Assembly: GCA_903875465.1 (NCBI GenBank)
Contig: CAIQWB010000011.1
Coordinates: 38,695-102,694 of the forward strand
From: an uncultured Verrucomicrobia subdivision 3 bacterium
GTDB taxonomy: Bacteria; Verrucomicrobiota; Verrucomicrobiia; Limisphaerales; UBA11358
Length of the DNA: 64,000 nucleotides
Direction of reading: 5' to 3'
Shown here: in pieces, positions 1-8,249 of the stretch
Layout: each line of letters starts with the position of its first letter
How positions within the stretch are numbered: position 1 is the first letter of the stretch
The notes under the pieces: model-generated
The model's input: only the letters and a program-made list of their open reading frames with translations
The model's database searches: none
Told to the model about the DNA's origin: nothing
Made by a program: the position numbers and the translations under genes

Positions 1-1653
1 GCGCGCACCTTGGAGGGCTTGGGCGAACCACTGGCCACGCTGGTGGCGGAAAAACGCCTGGGGGAAATCAAGGGCATCGGCGCGGCGCTGGAGCAAAAGA
101 TTACTGAACTGGTGGAAACGGGACGGCTCAAATACTACGAGGAACTCAAGGCATCCATCCCCGCCGGCCTCATTGCCATGCTGGAAATTCCGGGTTTGGG
201 TCCCAAAAAAATTCAGGCCCTCCGCAAGCATCTGAATGTGGATTCCGTGGAAAAGTTGGAGGCCGCCTGCAAAGCTGGAAAAGTGGCTGATTTGGAGGGC
301 TTTGGAGAGAAAACCCAGACGAACCTATTGGAAGGCATCGAACGCCACCGGACTTATGCATCCAAACATTTGTTATCCGACTCCCTCAACGTCGCGGAGC
401 CGCTTCTGGCAGCCTTGCGCGCGTGCGAGGCGGTGATTCGGTGCAGTACCGCCGGCAGCTTGCGGCGGTTCAAGGAAGTGGTGGGCGACATCGATTTGCT
501 GGCTTCGTCCAAAACCCCGGTGGAAGTGATTGCCTTTTTTGTGGCCCAGCCTGGCATCATCAAGGTGATCGCCCAAGGGGATACCAAGGCCAGCGTGATT
601 CTGGATGGGGGCATTCAATGCGACCTGCGGGTGGTGAGCGACACTGAATTCCCTTTTGCCCTGGCTTATTTCACGGGCAGCAAGGAGCACAACATTGTGA
701 TGCGGCAACGGGCCATCGCCCGGGGACTGCGGCTCAATGAATATGGCTTGTTCCGCTCCCAGGAGGAAACCCGCGACCCCGCTCTGCGGGTGGACTGTCC
801 AACCGAGGAGGATATTTTTGGCGCGCTGGCCCTGCCATTCATTCCACCGGAATTACGGGAGGATCATGGTGAATTCGTGGCTGGTGAGGCCAACGAGCTG
901 CCCCGTTTGATTGAATGGACCGATTTGAAAGGCTCCTTGCATAATCATTCCAATTGGAGCGATGGTCATAATACCTTGGAGGAAATTGCCGATTACATGG
1001 CCAACTTGGGGCTGGAATATTGGGCAATCACCGACCATTCCAAATCCTCATTCCAGGCCAACGGGCTGGATGCCGCACGCCTGCGGGAGCAGATTCAGGT
1101 GATCCGGGGGATCAACGCGAAATTAGCCGGTCAGGGGAGTGATTTCCGCCTGTTGGCCGGGTCGGAAGTGGATATTTTAAAAGACCGCCTGGATTTTGAT
1201 GACGATCTGCTGGCAGAGTTGGACGTGGTGGTGGCCAGCTTGCATGTGCCGTCCAGCCAGGAGGCGGAAAACACCAAGCGCTTAATTCGGGCGGCGGAAA
1301 ACCCCCATGTGCATATGCTGGCGCATGTCACGGGGCGTTTACTCTTGCGCCGGGAGCCTTATCCGGTCAATTTGCCAGCAGTGATCGAGGCCTGTGCCGC
1401 CACCGGTACCTGGCTGGAACTCAATTGCAATCCGTGGCGGTTTGACCTGGATTGGCGGCACTGGCCTTATGCCAGGAGCAAGGGGGTCAAATGTGTGATT
1501 AATCCCGATGCGCATCGGAATGAGCACGCTGGGTATCTGCGCTTGGGGGCGGGCATGGCGCGGAAAGGCTGGTTGGAAAAAAAACAGGTGGTCAATCAGT
1601 TGACTTATTCCGGGGTCTTGCAGGCGTTGCGGGGCAAGCGTGGTCAAATTTGA
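1..1653 (+). CDS. polX: DNA polymerase/3'-5' exonuclease PolX, 5' end cut by the window edge
   Basis: Family X DNA polymerase fused to a PHP phosphoesterase domain; the family fills short gaps in base excision repair and proofreads through the PHP domain. The frame is open to base 1 (A-R-T-L-E-G-L-G) and about 25-30 N-terminal residues are missing, so the TTG at base 10 is probably not the start. Seen in order: helix-hairpin-helix repeats (GIGAALEQK, IPGLGPKKI, GFGEKTQ), the nucleotidyltransferase motif GSLRRFKEVVGDIDLL near bases 454-501 with the third carboxylate in CDLRVV, then PHP motifs HNHSNWSDG, ITDHS, GSEVDI, ASLH, AHVTGR, ELNCNP and INPDAH. All metal-binding PHP residues look intact. 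The remaining length matches the usual 570-580 residues. Confidence 0.93.
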   Translation, partial: ARTLEGLGEPLATLVAEKRLGEIKGIGAALEQKITELVETGRLKYYEELKASIPAGLIAMLEIPGLGPKKIQALRKHLNVDSVEKLEAACKAGKVADLEGFGEKTQTNLLEGIERHRTYASKHLLSDSLNVAEPLLAALRACEAVIRCSTAGSLRRFKEVVGDIDLLASSKTPVEVIAFFVAQPGIIKVIAQGDTKASVILDGGIQCDLRVVSDTEFPFALAYFTGSKEHNIVMRQRAIARGLRLNEYGLFRSQEETRDPALRVDCPTEEDIFGALALPFIPPELREDHGEFVAGEANELPRLIEWTDLKGSLHNHSNWSDGHNTLEEIADYMANLGLEYWAITDHSKSSFQANGLDAARLREQIQVIRGINAKLAGQGSDFRLLAGSEVDILKDRLDFDDDLLAELDVVVASLHVPSSQEAENTKRLIRAAENPHVHMLAHVTGRLLLRREPYPVNLPAVIEACAATGTWLELNCNPWRFDLDWRHWPYARSKGVKCVINPDAHRNEHAGYLRLGAGMARKGWLEKKQVVNQLTYSGVLQALRGKRGQI

Positions 1654-1853
1654 CGTAAACCAAATGTTTTGAGTAGCTTAGCAAAATACTGTGACCGTGA
1701 AAATGATTGCGGAAAAGGTCCGAAAAAGAGTGTGAAAAGCGAATTTTCTTTTTGACGTTAGGGTTGTACTGATGTTAAGGTGGGTGCAGTTGTGATTTAA
1801 AGGCTGCTTATTTGCGATTGGTTTTTGCGTCTGGTTGAGGATTTTTAGTAAAT

Positions 1854-3128
1854 ATGAATAAAATTGTTGTATCAATTGGCCTTGCCGCCTCCGGGGTTGT
1901 GGGGATTGGAATGTCCGCTGGGGCACAATCTTCCATGCTGGGCGACGTCAAAAACTGGAACGCCTCCGCCTCGCTCCGCGGGTTTTATGATGACAACTAT
2001 AGCGTTGGCGCCAATTCCAATGGCTCTGCGCGCAAAGGTAGTTTCGGGATTGAGGTTGCCCCGACCATTACCGCCACCATTCCCCTGACTCAGACGCAGA
2101 TTGGATTTCTCTATTCTTACGGGCTGCAATGGTATCAGCAACGTGATGAATTTAACGTCAATCCGTACGATCAAAGCCACACGGTTAATGTTTGGGTGGA
2201 TCATGCCTTCTCTGAGCGTTGGGATTTGAAGGTGAGTGATAATTTTAATTCTGGTCAGGAGCCCGGTTTTGATGCAGCCAACGCCCGGCGGTTGAATGGC
2301 AACAACATTTCTAATAGCGGCCATCTCACCCTGCACACGGACGTTACGCCCACTTTTAGCTCGGAATTGGTTTACGCGAATAATTTTTACCAGTACTCCG
2401 ACCAATCTACCTACGCGGCACAATTAAACCGCATTCAGAACTCCCCTCAGCTGAATCTTCAGTGGCACCTTGCCCCCGAAACGATGGCATTTGTCGGGTA
2501 TCAGTTTCAGATTGAAAATTACACGGATAACGCGGTAATCGGACAATACGGACCGGGTGGGATTCATAATTACTACAGCGACTCCCGGGATAACATTAAC
2601 CATTATGGTTATGTGGGCTTGCAGCATAATTTCCTGCCCAATTTGGTGGGCTCTGGCCGGGTGGGTGTGCAGTACCATGAAACCATCAATGATCCGTTGA
2701 AGAACACTTCGGATTTGTCCCCCTATGCTGATCTCTCGTTGATTTATACCTACCGTCCCGGATGCAACGTCGAGGTCGGCTTTACGGAAACCCGCAATGC
2801 GACTGATGTGGTTTCGGTGAATACTCTTAACAATAGCCTCACGCAGGATCAGTTGAGTTCCACGCTTTACGCCTCCATCAACCACCACATCACCCAAAAA
2901 TTACTGGTGTCGGTGATTGGTAAGTGGATGGATTCCACTTTTAACGGAGGTCAGTATGATGGTCAGGATCAGACGGATTACAGTCTCGGTTTGAACGCTA
3001 ACTATGCGTTTACCCGCCATTTTTCCGCTGAGGCTGGTTATAACTACGATAATGTTTCAGCCCCGGCCGGAACTTCCCAAGCCTACGAACGGAATCGTTT
3101 TTACCTCGGCATTTCCGTGGCTTATTGA
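1854..3128 (+). CDS. Outer-membrane beta-barrel protein of an exopolysaccharide locus
   Basis: A 424-residue protein with an N-terminal signal peptide (hydrophobic core about residues 4-20, ending SAGAQ) followed by alternating polar and aromatic strands rich in Tyr, Asn and Gln, ending in the aromatic pattern GISVAY typical of outer-membrane barrels. Such barrels often accompany Wza/Wzc genes, including in PEP-CTERM/exosortase loci, and may form the outer-membrane polysaccharide channel; that role is inferred from its position ahead of an autokinase and a Wza-like lipoprotein. A similar-sized barrel with little obvious sequence identity sits in the second exopolysaccharide locus at 35.1-36.5 kb. 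The upstream 200 bp is AT-rich and probably carries the operon promoter; a GAGGA lies about 13 nt before the ATG. Confidence 0.75.
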   Translation: MNKIVVSIGLAASGVVGIGMSAGAQSSMLGDVKNWNASASLRGFYDDNYSVGANSNGSARKGSFGIEVAPTITATIPLTQTQIGFLYSYGLQWYQQRDEFNVNPYDQSHTVNVWVDHAFSERWDLKVSDNFNSGQEPGFDAANARRLNGNNISNSGHLTLHTDVTPTFSSELVYANNFYQYSDQSTYAAQLNRIQNSPQLNLQWHLAPETMAFVGYQFQIENYTDNAVIGQYGPGGIHNYYSDSRDNINHYGYVGLQHNFLPNLVGSGRVGVQYHETINDPLKNTSDLSPYADLSLIYTYRPGCNVEVGFTETRNATDVVSVNTLNNSLTQDQLSSTLYASINHHITQKLLVSVIGKWMDSTFNGGQYDGQDQTDYSLGLNANYAFTRHFSAEAGYNYDNVSAPAGTSQAYERNRFYLGISVAY

Positions 3129-3165
3129 GCTGTCTGGAATTTGAGTGATGTTTTTATTGATTTGT

Positions 3166-3203
3166 ATGGGAGCCAAGTATTAACTCGGGCTCCCATTTTT
3201 ATT
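3166..3203 (+). terminator. Intrinsic terminator or attenuator before the autokinase gene
   Basis: A 9-bp perfect stem (ATGGGAGCC 3166-3174, GGCTCCCAT 3188-3196) with a 13-nt loop runs straight into a T-rich tract (TTTTTATTT). It lies between the barrel gene and the kinase gene and ends only a few bases before the kinase ATG at 3210. It should reduce read-through within the operon, or leave the kinase with its own promoter. Confidence 0.7.
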
Positions 3204-3209
3204 TAAGAT

Positions 3210-5417
3210 ATGGATTCGTTTAAAAATCAGAGTGCCCCTCCGCCGGAAGCCAAATTACATTTCCTTGATTATTGGCGCATTATCCGGATTCGCAAAGCCA
3301 TCATCATTACGGTCTTTCTGATCACCGCCATCATTGCCACGGCCGTAACGTTTATTTTGCCTGAATCCTACGCCAGCACCTGCCGCATCAAGGTGGAAGG
3401 TGAGAATGGTGGTGGCGACATTAATAGCAGCACCGGTAATCCGGCCACCCAATCCCCTTACGACCCGTTTTTCATCCAAACGACTTTTGAAATTATTCAA
3501 TCCGAGGTCGTCTTGAGCAATGTGGTCAACCAGCTCAATTTGAATGTGGTGTGGGGCAAGAAATACAACAACGGGGAACCGCTCAAAACCACGGAAACCA
3601 TTGATGTTCTCAAACGCCGGATGGTGCTGCAGCCAGTGCGTAATACCAAGTTGATTTCCATCATGGTTTACAGTGATGACAAGGAAGAGGCTGCCAAACT
3701 GGCCAACACGGTTGCTGTGGCTTATCAAGAATACCGCTTGAATACCCGCAAAGAGTATACCTTGGGCGGGTTGCGAGAGCTGGAGGAACAGATTAAGCAA
3801 TCCGATGCCAAGATCCAGGCGAGTCAAACCAATGTGGAATATTTACGCGGTAAGCTAAAGATTGTGGACATGGATCCCAATTCGGTGATGCCCACGCCGA
3901 CGATCAATCAGCAAATGCTGCAAACCTACAATCAACAGATGATTGAGGGCGAACGTACCTACAAATCATTACAGACCCAGTTGGAGGAGTTAAAAGGACT
4001 GGATAATGAAAAGTTGCGCGATGTGCTCCCCACTGTGACCAGTGACCCCATGTTAAGTGATTTGCTCGGTAAATTGCATGCCACGCAACAGCAATACGTT
4101 ACTTACACCAACGATTACGCACCGGCTGATCTGCACATCACCCGCTTGCAATCCATGTTGGCTGAATTGACGTCCGAGATCGACGCCCGGGTGATCGGCA
4201 TCATGCGCGCATTGGAAAGCGAAGTGAAATCCAAAAACGCTGCTTTGCAGGCGTTGCGCGAGGCTGTGGATCAGGCCAAAGCCACCGATCAGCAAGAGCA
4301 GGAGCGCGGCCAGCCCTATTGGGACGAAAAACGCAATTTGGAAACATTGAAGGAATTCAACAAGCAGTTGGCCGCCAAGATTGAAAGTATCAAGGTGGAT
4401 TTGGTCATTCCGGCCACTTCACTCGTCATGATCACTGACTATGCCCGACCTGGGGATGCGCCGGTGAAGCCCAATAAAACCATGAATATCGGTTTGGGCC
4501 TGGTATTCGGTTTGATCATGGGGATTGGTCTGGCGTTTTTCATTGAGTACTTGGATACCAGCGTGAAGACCATCGACGATGTCGAGCGCGCGTTTCAAGC
4601 TCCGGTGTTGGGAGTTATTCCGCAAAATGTGGGCATCCTGGCTGACGAAGGACCGGAGAGCAAGCACGCCGAGGCTTATCGGGTGCTCCGAACGAATATT
4701 CTTTTTTCTCGCAAAGATGACAAATTAAACAGCATCGTCGTGGTGAGCGCCGGTGCGGGTGAAGGTAAATCCACGACCACGTTGAATTTGGCCACCGTAT
4801 TTGCACAAACTGGTCAGCGCATTTTGTTGGTGGATTCGGATTTGCGTCGTCCCACGCTGCATAAATTATTAAAAGTAGGCAACAACATTGGTCTTACCAA
4901 TTATTTGCTGAAGCAAAATACCATTGCCGAGGTGATTCAAACCACCAACGTGCCCATGCTGGATTTCATGGCCAGCGGCAAGCTCCCGAACAGCTCCATG
5001 GGCATCTTGGGTTCCGGTCAAATGAAGGAGATGGTCTCGGAATTGAAGCAGCGGTATGATTACATTTTCTTTGATTCACCGCCCATTCTTGGGGTGAGTG
5101 ACGCCTCCATTCTGGCCAGTGAAATGGACTTGGTGGTGCAGATCATTCAATACCGCCGCTATCCCCAGCCCATGAACATCCGCGCCAAGCAGATGATTGA
5201 AAAAGTCGGGGGCAATTTCGTGGGTATCGTGTTGAATAACATCAACATGTCCCAGGACGAAAGCTATTACTACTATAGCGGCTACTATCACGATTATTAC
5301 TACTCCCGTAATGAAAAGGAGCAGGAAGCTGAGGCCTCCAAGCCTGGGACCACACCGGGATCCAAGTCTTCCGGTTCGGGGGACACCGAGGCGGGCGGCA
5401 TCAAACAAAAATATTGA
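3210..5417 (+). CDS. Polysaccharide co-polymerase/tyrosine autokinase (Wzc-like)
   Basis: Inner-membrane Wzz-type chain-length regulator fused to a bacterial tyrosine kinase, which controls polymerisation and export of exopolysaccharide. Seen: N-terminal membrane segment (about residues 30-50), Wzz domain, long periplasmic coiled coil (about 190-400), second membrane segment (about 425-450), then the cytoplasmic BY-kinase with Walker A GAGEGKST (about 515-522), Walker A' ILLVDSDLRRP (538-548) and Walker B YIFFDSPP (618-625). The C-terminal tail (about 686-702) is a tyrosine cluster (YYYYSGYYHDYYY), the usual autophosphorylation target, followed by a Ser/Gly-rich end. Kinase and Wzz are in one polypeptide, as in Proteobacteria. 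The ATG at 3210 has no clear ribosome-binding site; the N-terminus through PPPEAKLHFLDYWRIIR fits the family. Confidence 0.92.
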   Translation: MDSFKNQSAPPPEAKLHFLDYWRIIRIRKAIIITVFLITAIIATAVTFILPESYASTCRIKVEGENGGGDINSSTGNPATQSPYDPFFIQTTFEIIQSEVVLSNVVNQLNLNVVWGKKYNNGEPLKTTETIDVLKRRMVLQPVRNTKLISIMVYSDDKEEAAKLANTVAVAYQEYRLNTRKEYTLGGLRELEEQIKQSDAKIQASQTNVEYLRGKLKIVDMDPNSVMPTPTINQQMLQTYNQQMIEGERTYKSLQTQLEELKGLDNEKLRDVLPTVTSDPMLSDLLGKLHATQQQYVTYTNDYAPADLHITRLQSMLAELTSEIDARVIGIMRALESEVKSKNAALQALREAVDQAKATDQQEQERGQPYWDEKRNLETLKEFNKQLAAKIESIKVDLVIPATSLVMITDYARPGDAPVKPNKTMNIGLGLVFGLIMGIGLAFFIEYLDTSVKTIDDVERAFQAPVLGVIPQNVGILADEGPESKHAEAYRVLRTNILFSRKDDKLNSIVVVSAGAGEGKSTTTLNLATVFAQTGQRILLVDSDLRRPTLHKLLKVGNNIGLTNYLLKQNTIAEVIQTTNVPMLDFMASGKLPNSSMGILGSGQMKEMVSELKQRYDYIFFDSPPILGVSDASILASEMDLVVQIIQYRRYPQPMNIRAKQMIEKVGGNFVGIVLNNINMSQDESYYYYSGYYHDYYYSRNEKEQEAEASKPGTTPGSKSSGSGDTEAGGIKQKY

Positions 5418-5448
5418 TCAGCCGACCAAAGTTTTATTGATTAATCCC

Positions 5449-6042
5449 ATGACGTTATTTTCACGCATATTTTTTGCCGCGGGACTGCTGGTGTCCGCAC
5501 TGTTTTTCACTGGTTGCTCCTCCACCCCGGTTGATCCGGTCTTTGCGAATCACCTCGCCGCCGCCGAGGTGGCCCGCTTGAATGTGGGTGATATCCTCAC
5601 CATCACTCTGTCTGGACCGCCCGAGGAAATTACTCCGCATATTGAGACCATCAAAGAGGACGGCACGATTACGATGAATTCCATCGGTCACGTTCCTGCG
5701 GTGGGCAAAACCGCTGGCGAACTGCAAAACATCATTCATGACCTCTACGTGCCCAAGTTTTACACCCATCTGACGGTCTCCGTCAGCACCGGCGACCGGG
5801 TGTATTATGTTCGCGGTGAGGTGAAGCAGCCGGGCCGGCAATTGTATCTCGGTGAAACCACGGTCACGCGGGCCATTGCCTCCGCCGGGGATTTCACGGA
5901 TTTTGCCAACAAACAGAAAGTTTGGCTGATTCGCGGCAAACACAAGCTCCGGGTGAATTGTGAGGAAGTTTCCGACCATCCAGAAAAAGATCCGTTGGTT
6001 TACCCTGGTGACCAAATTTTGGTCGACCGGCAATTATTTTAA
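5449..6042 (+). CDS. Wza-like polysaccharide export lipoprotein
   Basis: Periplasmic/outer-membrane polysaccharide export protein. The frame is open from about 5311, inside the kinase gene, but the ATG at 5449 gives a clean lipoprotein signal MTLFSRIFFAAGLLVSALFF-TGC (lipobox Cys about residue 23) and is preferred. After it come a polysaccharide-export domain (VGDILTITLSGPPEE, then DGTITMNSIGHVPAVGKT) and one SLBB-like repeat (VYYVRGEVKQPGRQLYLGET). At 197 residues it is shorter than enterobacterial Wza (about 380) and lacks the C-terminal helix forming the Wza outer-membrane pore, so the upstream barrel may provide the pore. It starts 32 bp after the kinase stop, and its stop shares one base with the next start (TAATG). 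Confidence 0.88.
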   Translation: MTLFSRIFFAAGLLVSALFFTGCSSTPVDPVFANHLAAAEVARLNVGDILTITLSGPPEEITPHIETIKEDGTITMNSIGHVPAVGKTAGELQNIIHDLYVPKFYTHLTVSVSTGDRVYYVRGEVKQPGRQLYLGETTVTRAIASAGDFTDFANKQKVWLIRGKHKLRVNCEEVSDHPEKDPLVYPGDQILVDRQLF

Positions 6043-6434
6043 TGGTTCAAATTTCCATTCTTTCCGGCAAACAGGCGGGCAATCACACGATTGTCCGCCG
6101 TTTTCCTTTCAGCATCGGGCGTTCCCCGGGTAATCATCTGCAATTGGAAGATTCCGGGGTTTGGGATTCCCATTTGGTTTTGGAGTGGGTGGATCGGGTC
6201 AACTATGCCGTGCGCACTGAGGGGGAAGCGCTGCTGTCGATCAACCAACAATCCCAAAAAAGGGCGGTGCTCCGCCAGGGGGATATTCTAGCGGTCGGTT
6301 CGGTGAAGCTGCAATTTTGGCTCGCGCCCCCGGCCCAGCGGGGCTTAACGCTCCGCGAGGCAGTGGTGTGGAGCCTGTTGGTGGCGGTAACCGCCACGCA
6401 ACTCGCCCTGATCTACTGGCTGGGCTATCAATGA
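6042..6434 (+). CDS. FHA-like domain protein with a C-terminal membrane anchor
   Basis: A 130-residue protein with an FHA-like fold (residues about 1-95: [20 protein letters not shown], then [18 protein letters not shown]) and one C-terminal hydrophobic helix ([20 protein letters not shown]), so it is probably tail-anchored facing the cytoplasm. FHA domains bind phosphothreonine. The Gly-Arg and His of the family are present, but the usual Ser-Arg of the S-R-x-H loop is replaced (V-W-D-S-H), so classical phosphothreonine binding is doubtful. The one-base overlap with the export lipoprotein stop indicates translational coupling and a role in the same exopolysaccharide machinery. Its end overlaps the convergent purH stop by 7 bp. 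Confidence 0.75.
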   Translation: MVQISILSGKQAGNHTIVRRFPFSIGRSPGNHLQLEDSGVWDSHLVLEWVDRVNYAVRTEGEALLSINQQSQKRAVLRQGDILAVGSVKLQFWLAPPAQRGLTLREAVVWSLLVAVTATQLALIYWLGYQ

Positions 6435-7975
6435 CGGAAGTGACGGACGCCAGTAAAGGCCATGGCCAGGCCCCGCGCATCGGCGGCGGCAATCACCTCG
6501 GCATCCTTCACCGAGCCGCCCGGTTGAATGGCGGCGGTGGCACCGGCATCGGCAGCCGCGATTAGTCCATCCGGAAAGGGGAAAAAGGCGTCACTGCACA
6601 CCACACTGCCGGCCAATGAGAGTTTGGCTTCGCCGGCCTTCCACACCGCGATGCGGCTGGAATCGACCCGGCTCATCTGGCCTGCACCCACACCGAGGGT
6701 GCGGTCGGCCCCCACATAAACAATGGCATTGGATTTTAGGTGTTTCACCGTCCGCCAGCCAAAGAGCATGGCCTGCAATTCTGCCGGGGTCGGCGGGCGC
6801 TTGGTCACGATTTTCAGATCCGCCGCCGTGGTAGCCTTTAGGTCGCGCTGTTGCAGGAGATACGATCCCGCGCCCACGCTGCGCATGTCCCAGGCCGGGG
6901 CGGCGAGGGGTGACTTGATGATGCGCAGCAGTCGCAAATTCTTCTTTTTTTGCAGGATTTCCAGGGCCTCGGGCGAAAATTCGGGGGCGATGATGACCTC
7001 ACTGAAAATCTCGGAAATCGCGGCTGCGCAGGCACCGTCCAGCGGCTGGTTTACGGCAATAATGCCGCCAAATGGGGCCTGGCGGTCGGTGGCAAAGGCC
7101 TTGTCCCAGGCCTCCCGCAAATTCGGCCCCTGGCCCACGCCACAAGGATTCGTATGCTTGAGAATTGCCAGTGTGGGGGCCTCACCTTGATATTCCGTGA
7201 TCAGCGCGGCGGCAGCGGTAAGGTCGAGGATATTATTATAGGACAATTCCTTGCCGTGGAGCTGTTGAAAATATTCGGGGAACTGGCCGTACAAAGCTGC
7301 GGTTTGGTGCGGGTTTTCACCATAACGCAGTGGCTGGACCAGTGGGGCTGACACGGTCAGGGTGGCCGGCAGGGCGGCGGGGTCGGCCGAGAATTCCTTT
7401 TGCAGGTGTGCCGCGATGGCGGCATCGTAGGCGGCGGTGCGGGCGAAAACTTTGGCGGCGAGTTGACGCCGCAAGGGCAGGGTGGTGTTGCCGGTTGCTT
7501 GGATGAGTGCGGCCACGGGCGCATAATCCGCAGGGTCGACAATGACGGTCACGCTGTCGTGGTTTTTGGCCGCGCTGCGCAGCATGGACGGGCCGCCAAT
7601 ATCAATATTCTCAATAGCGTCATGCAGGCTGACATGCGGACGGGCAACCGTTTGCTCAAACGGATACAAATTCACCACCACCAGATCAATCGGCAGGATG
7701 GCATGTTCCTGAACGGCGGCTTCGTGGGTGACGTTGCCGCGAATATAAAGCAAGCCCCCGTGCACTTTCGGATGGAGGGTTTTTACGCGGCCGTCCAGCA
7801 TTTCGGGAAAGCCCGTGTGCTCGCTGATATCGGTTACGGCCAGGCCGGCTTCGCGCAAGGCTTTGGCGGTGCCGCCGGTGGACAGCAGTTGGACACCATG
7901 GGCGGCCAGGGTTTGTGCGAAGGCCACCAAACCAGTTTTGTCGGAGACGGAAAGCAGAGCCCGTTGAATTTTCAT
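6428..7975 (-). CDS. purH: Bifunctional AICAR formyltransferase/IMP cyclohydrolase
   Basis: Catalyses the last two steps of purine synthesis: formylation of AICAR by 10-formyl-THF, and cyclisation of FAICAR to IMP. The 515-residue length is standard. The N-terminal MGS-like cyclohydrolase domain carries [15 protein letters not shown] and [18 protein letters not shown]; the formyltransferase domain carries LRYGENPHQ and the catalytic Lys-His in [11 protein letters not shown]. It is a lone purine gene here, transcribed toward the exopolysaccharide operon and overlapping the FHA gene end by 7 bp. The 274 bp upstream must hold the divergent promoters for purH and the rhamnosidase gene. Confidence 0.97.
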   Translation of the reverse strand: MKIQRALLSVSDKTGLVAFAQTLAAHGVQLLSTGGTAKALREAGLAVTDISEHTGFPEMLDGRVKTLHPKVHGGLLYIRGNVTHEAAVQEHAILPIDLVVVNLYPFEQTVARPHVSLHDAIENIDIGGPSMLRSAAKNHDSVTVIVDPADYAPVAALIQATGNTTLPLRRQLAAKVFARTAAYDAAIAAHLQKEFSADPAALPATLTVSAPLVQPLRYGENPHQTAALYGQFPEYFQQLHGKELSYNNILDLTAAAALITEYQGEAPTLAILKHTNPCGVGQGPNLREAWDKAFATDRQAPFGGIIAVNQPLDGACAAAISEIFSEVIIAPEFSPEALEILQKKKNLRLLRIIKSPLAAPAWDMRSVGAGSYLLQQRDLKATTAADLKIVTKRPPTPAELQAMLFGWRTVKHLKSNAIVYVGADRTLGVGAGQMSRVDSSRIAVWKAGEAKLSLAGSVVCSDAFFPFPDGLIAAADAGATAAIQPGGSVKDAEVIAAADARGLAMAFTGVRHFRH

Positions 7976-8249
7976 TGAACCGGGAGCTTAGCGAATTCAG
8001 GCCGGTTTGCAATGTTTTGACGGGGGGCAACCGGGTAATTTTAGGTTTTGCCTGGCGCCGGCGCACCAGTGGTTAATGGCGGGCAATTTTGGGCTGGCAC
8101 CGGGGTGCAGGGCAAAGATGGCGGTTCATGATCCGGCGAGTGGATGGGCCACGGTGGCCGGGGACTGTGCGTTGCGGGTCTGGAGGCGCGCACTCCTGCC
8201 GAAATGGGTGTAAAGATTCGCTTGCCTCGACGGGGGGAAAAGGGAAACG

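Noticed and set aside
10..12. TTG at base 10 as the true start of PolX
   Set aside because: The frame is open to the window edge and the residues before it match the family, so the gene begins outside the window.
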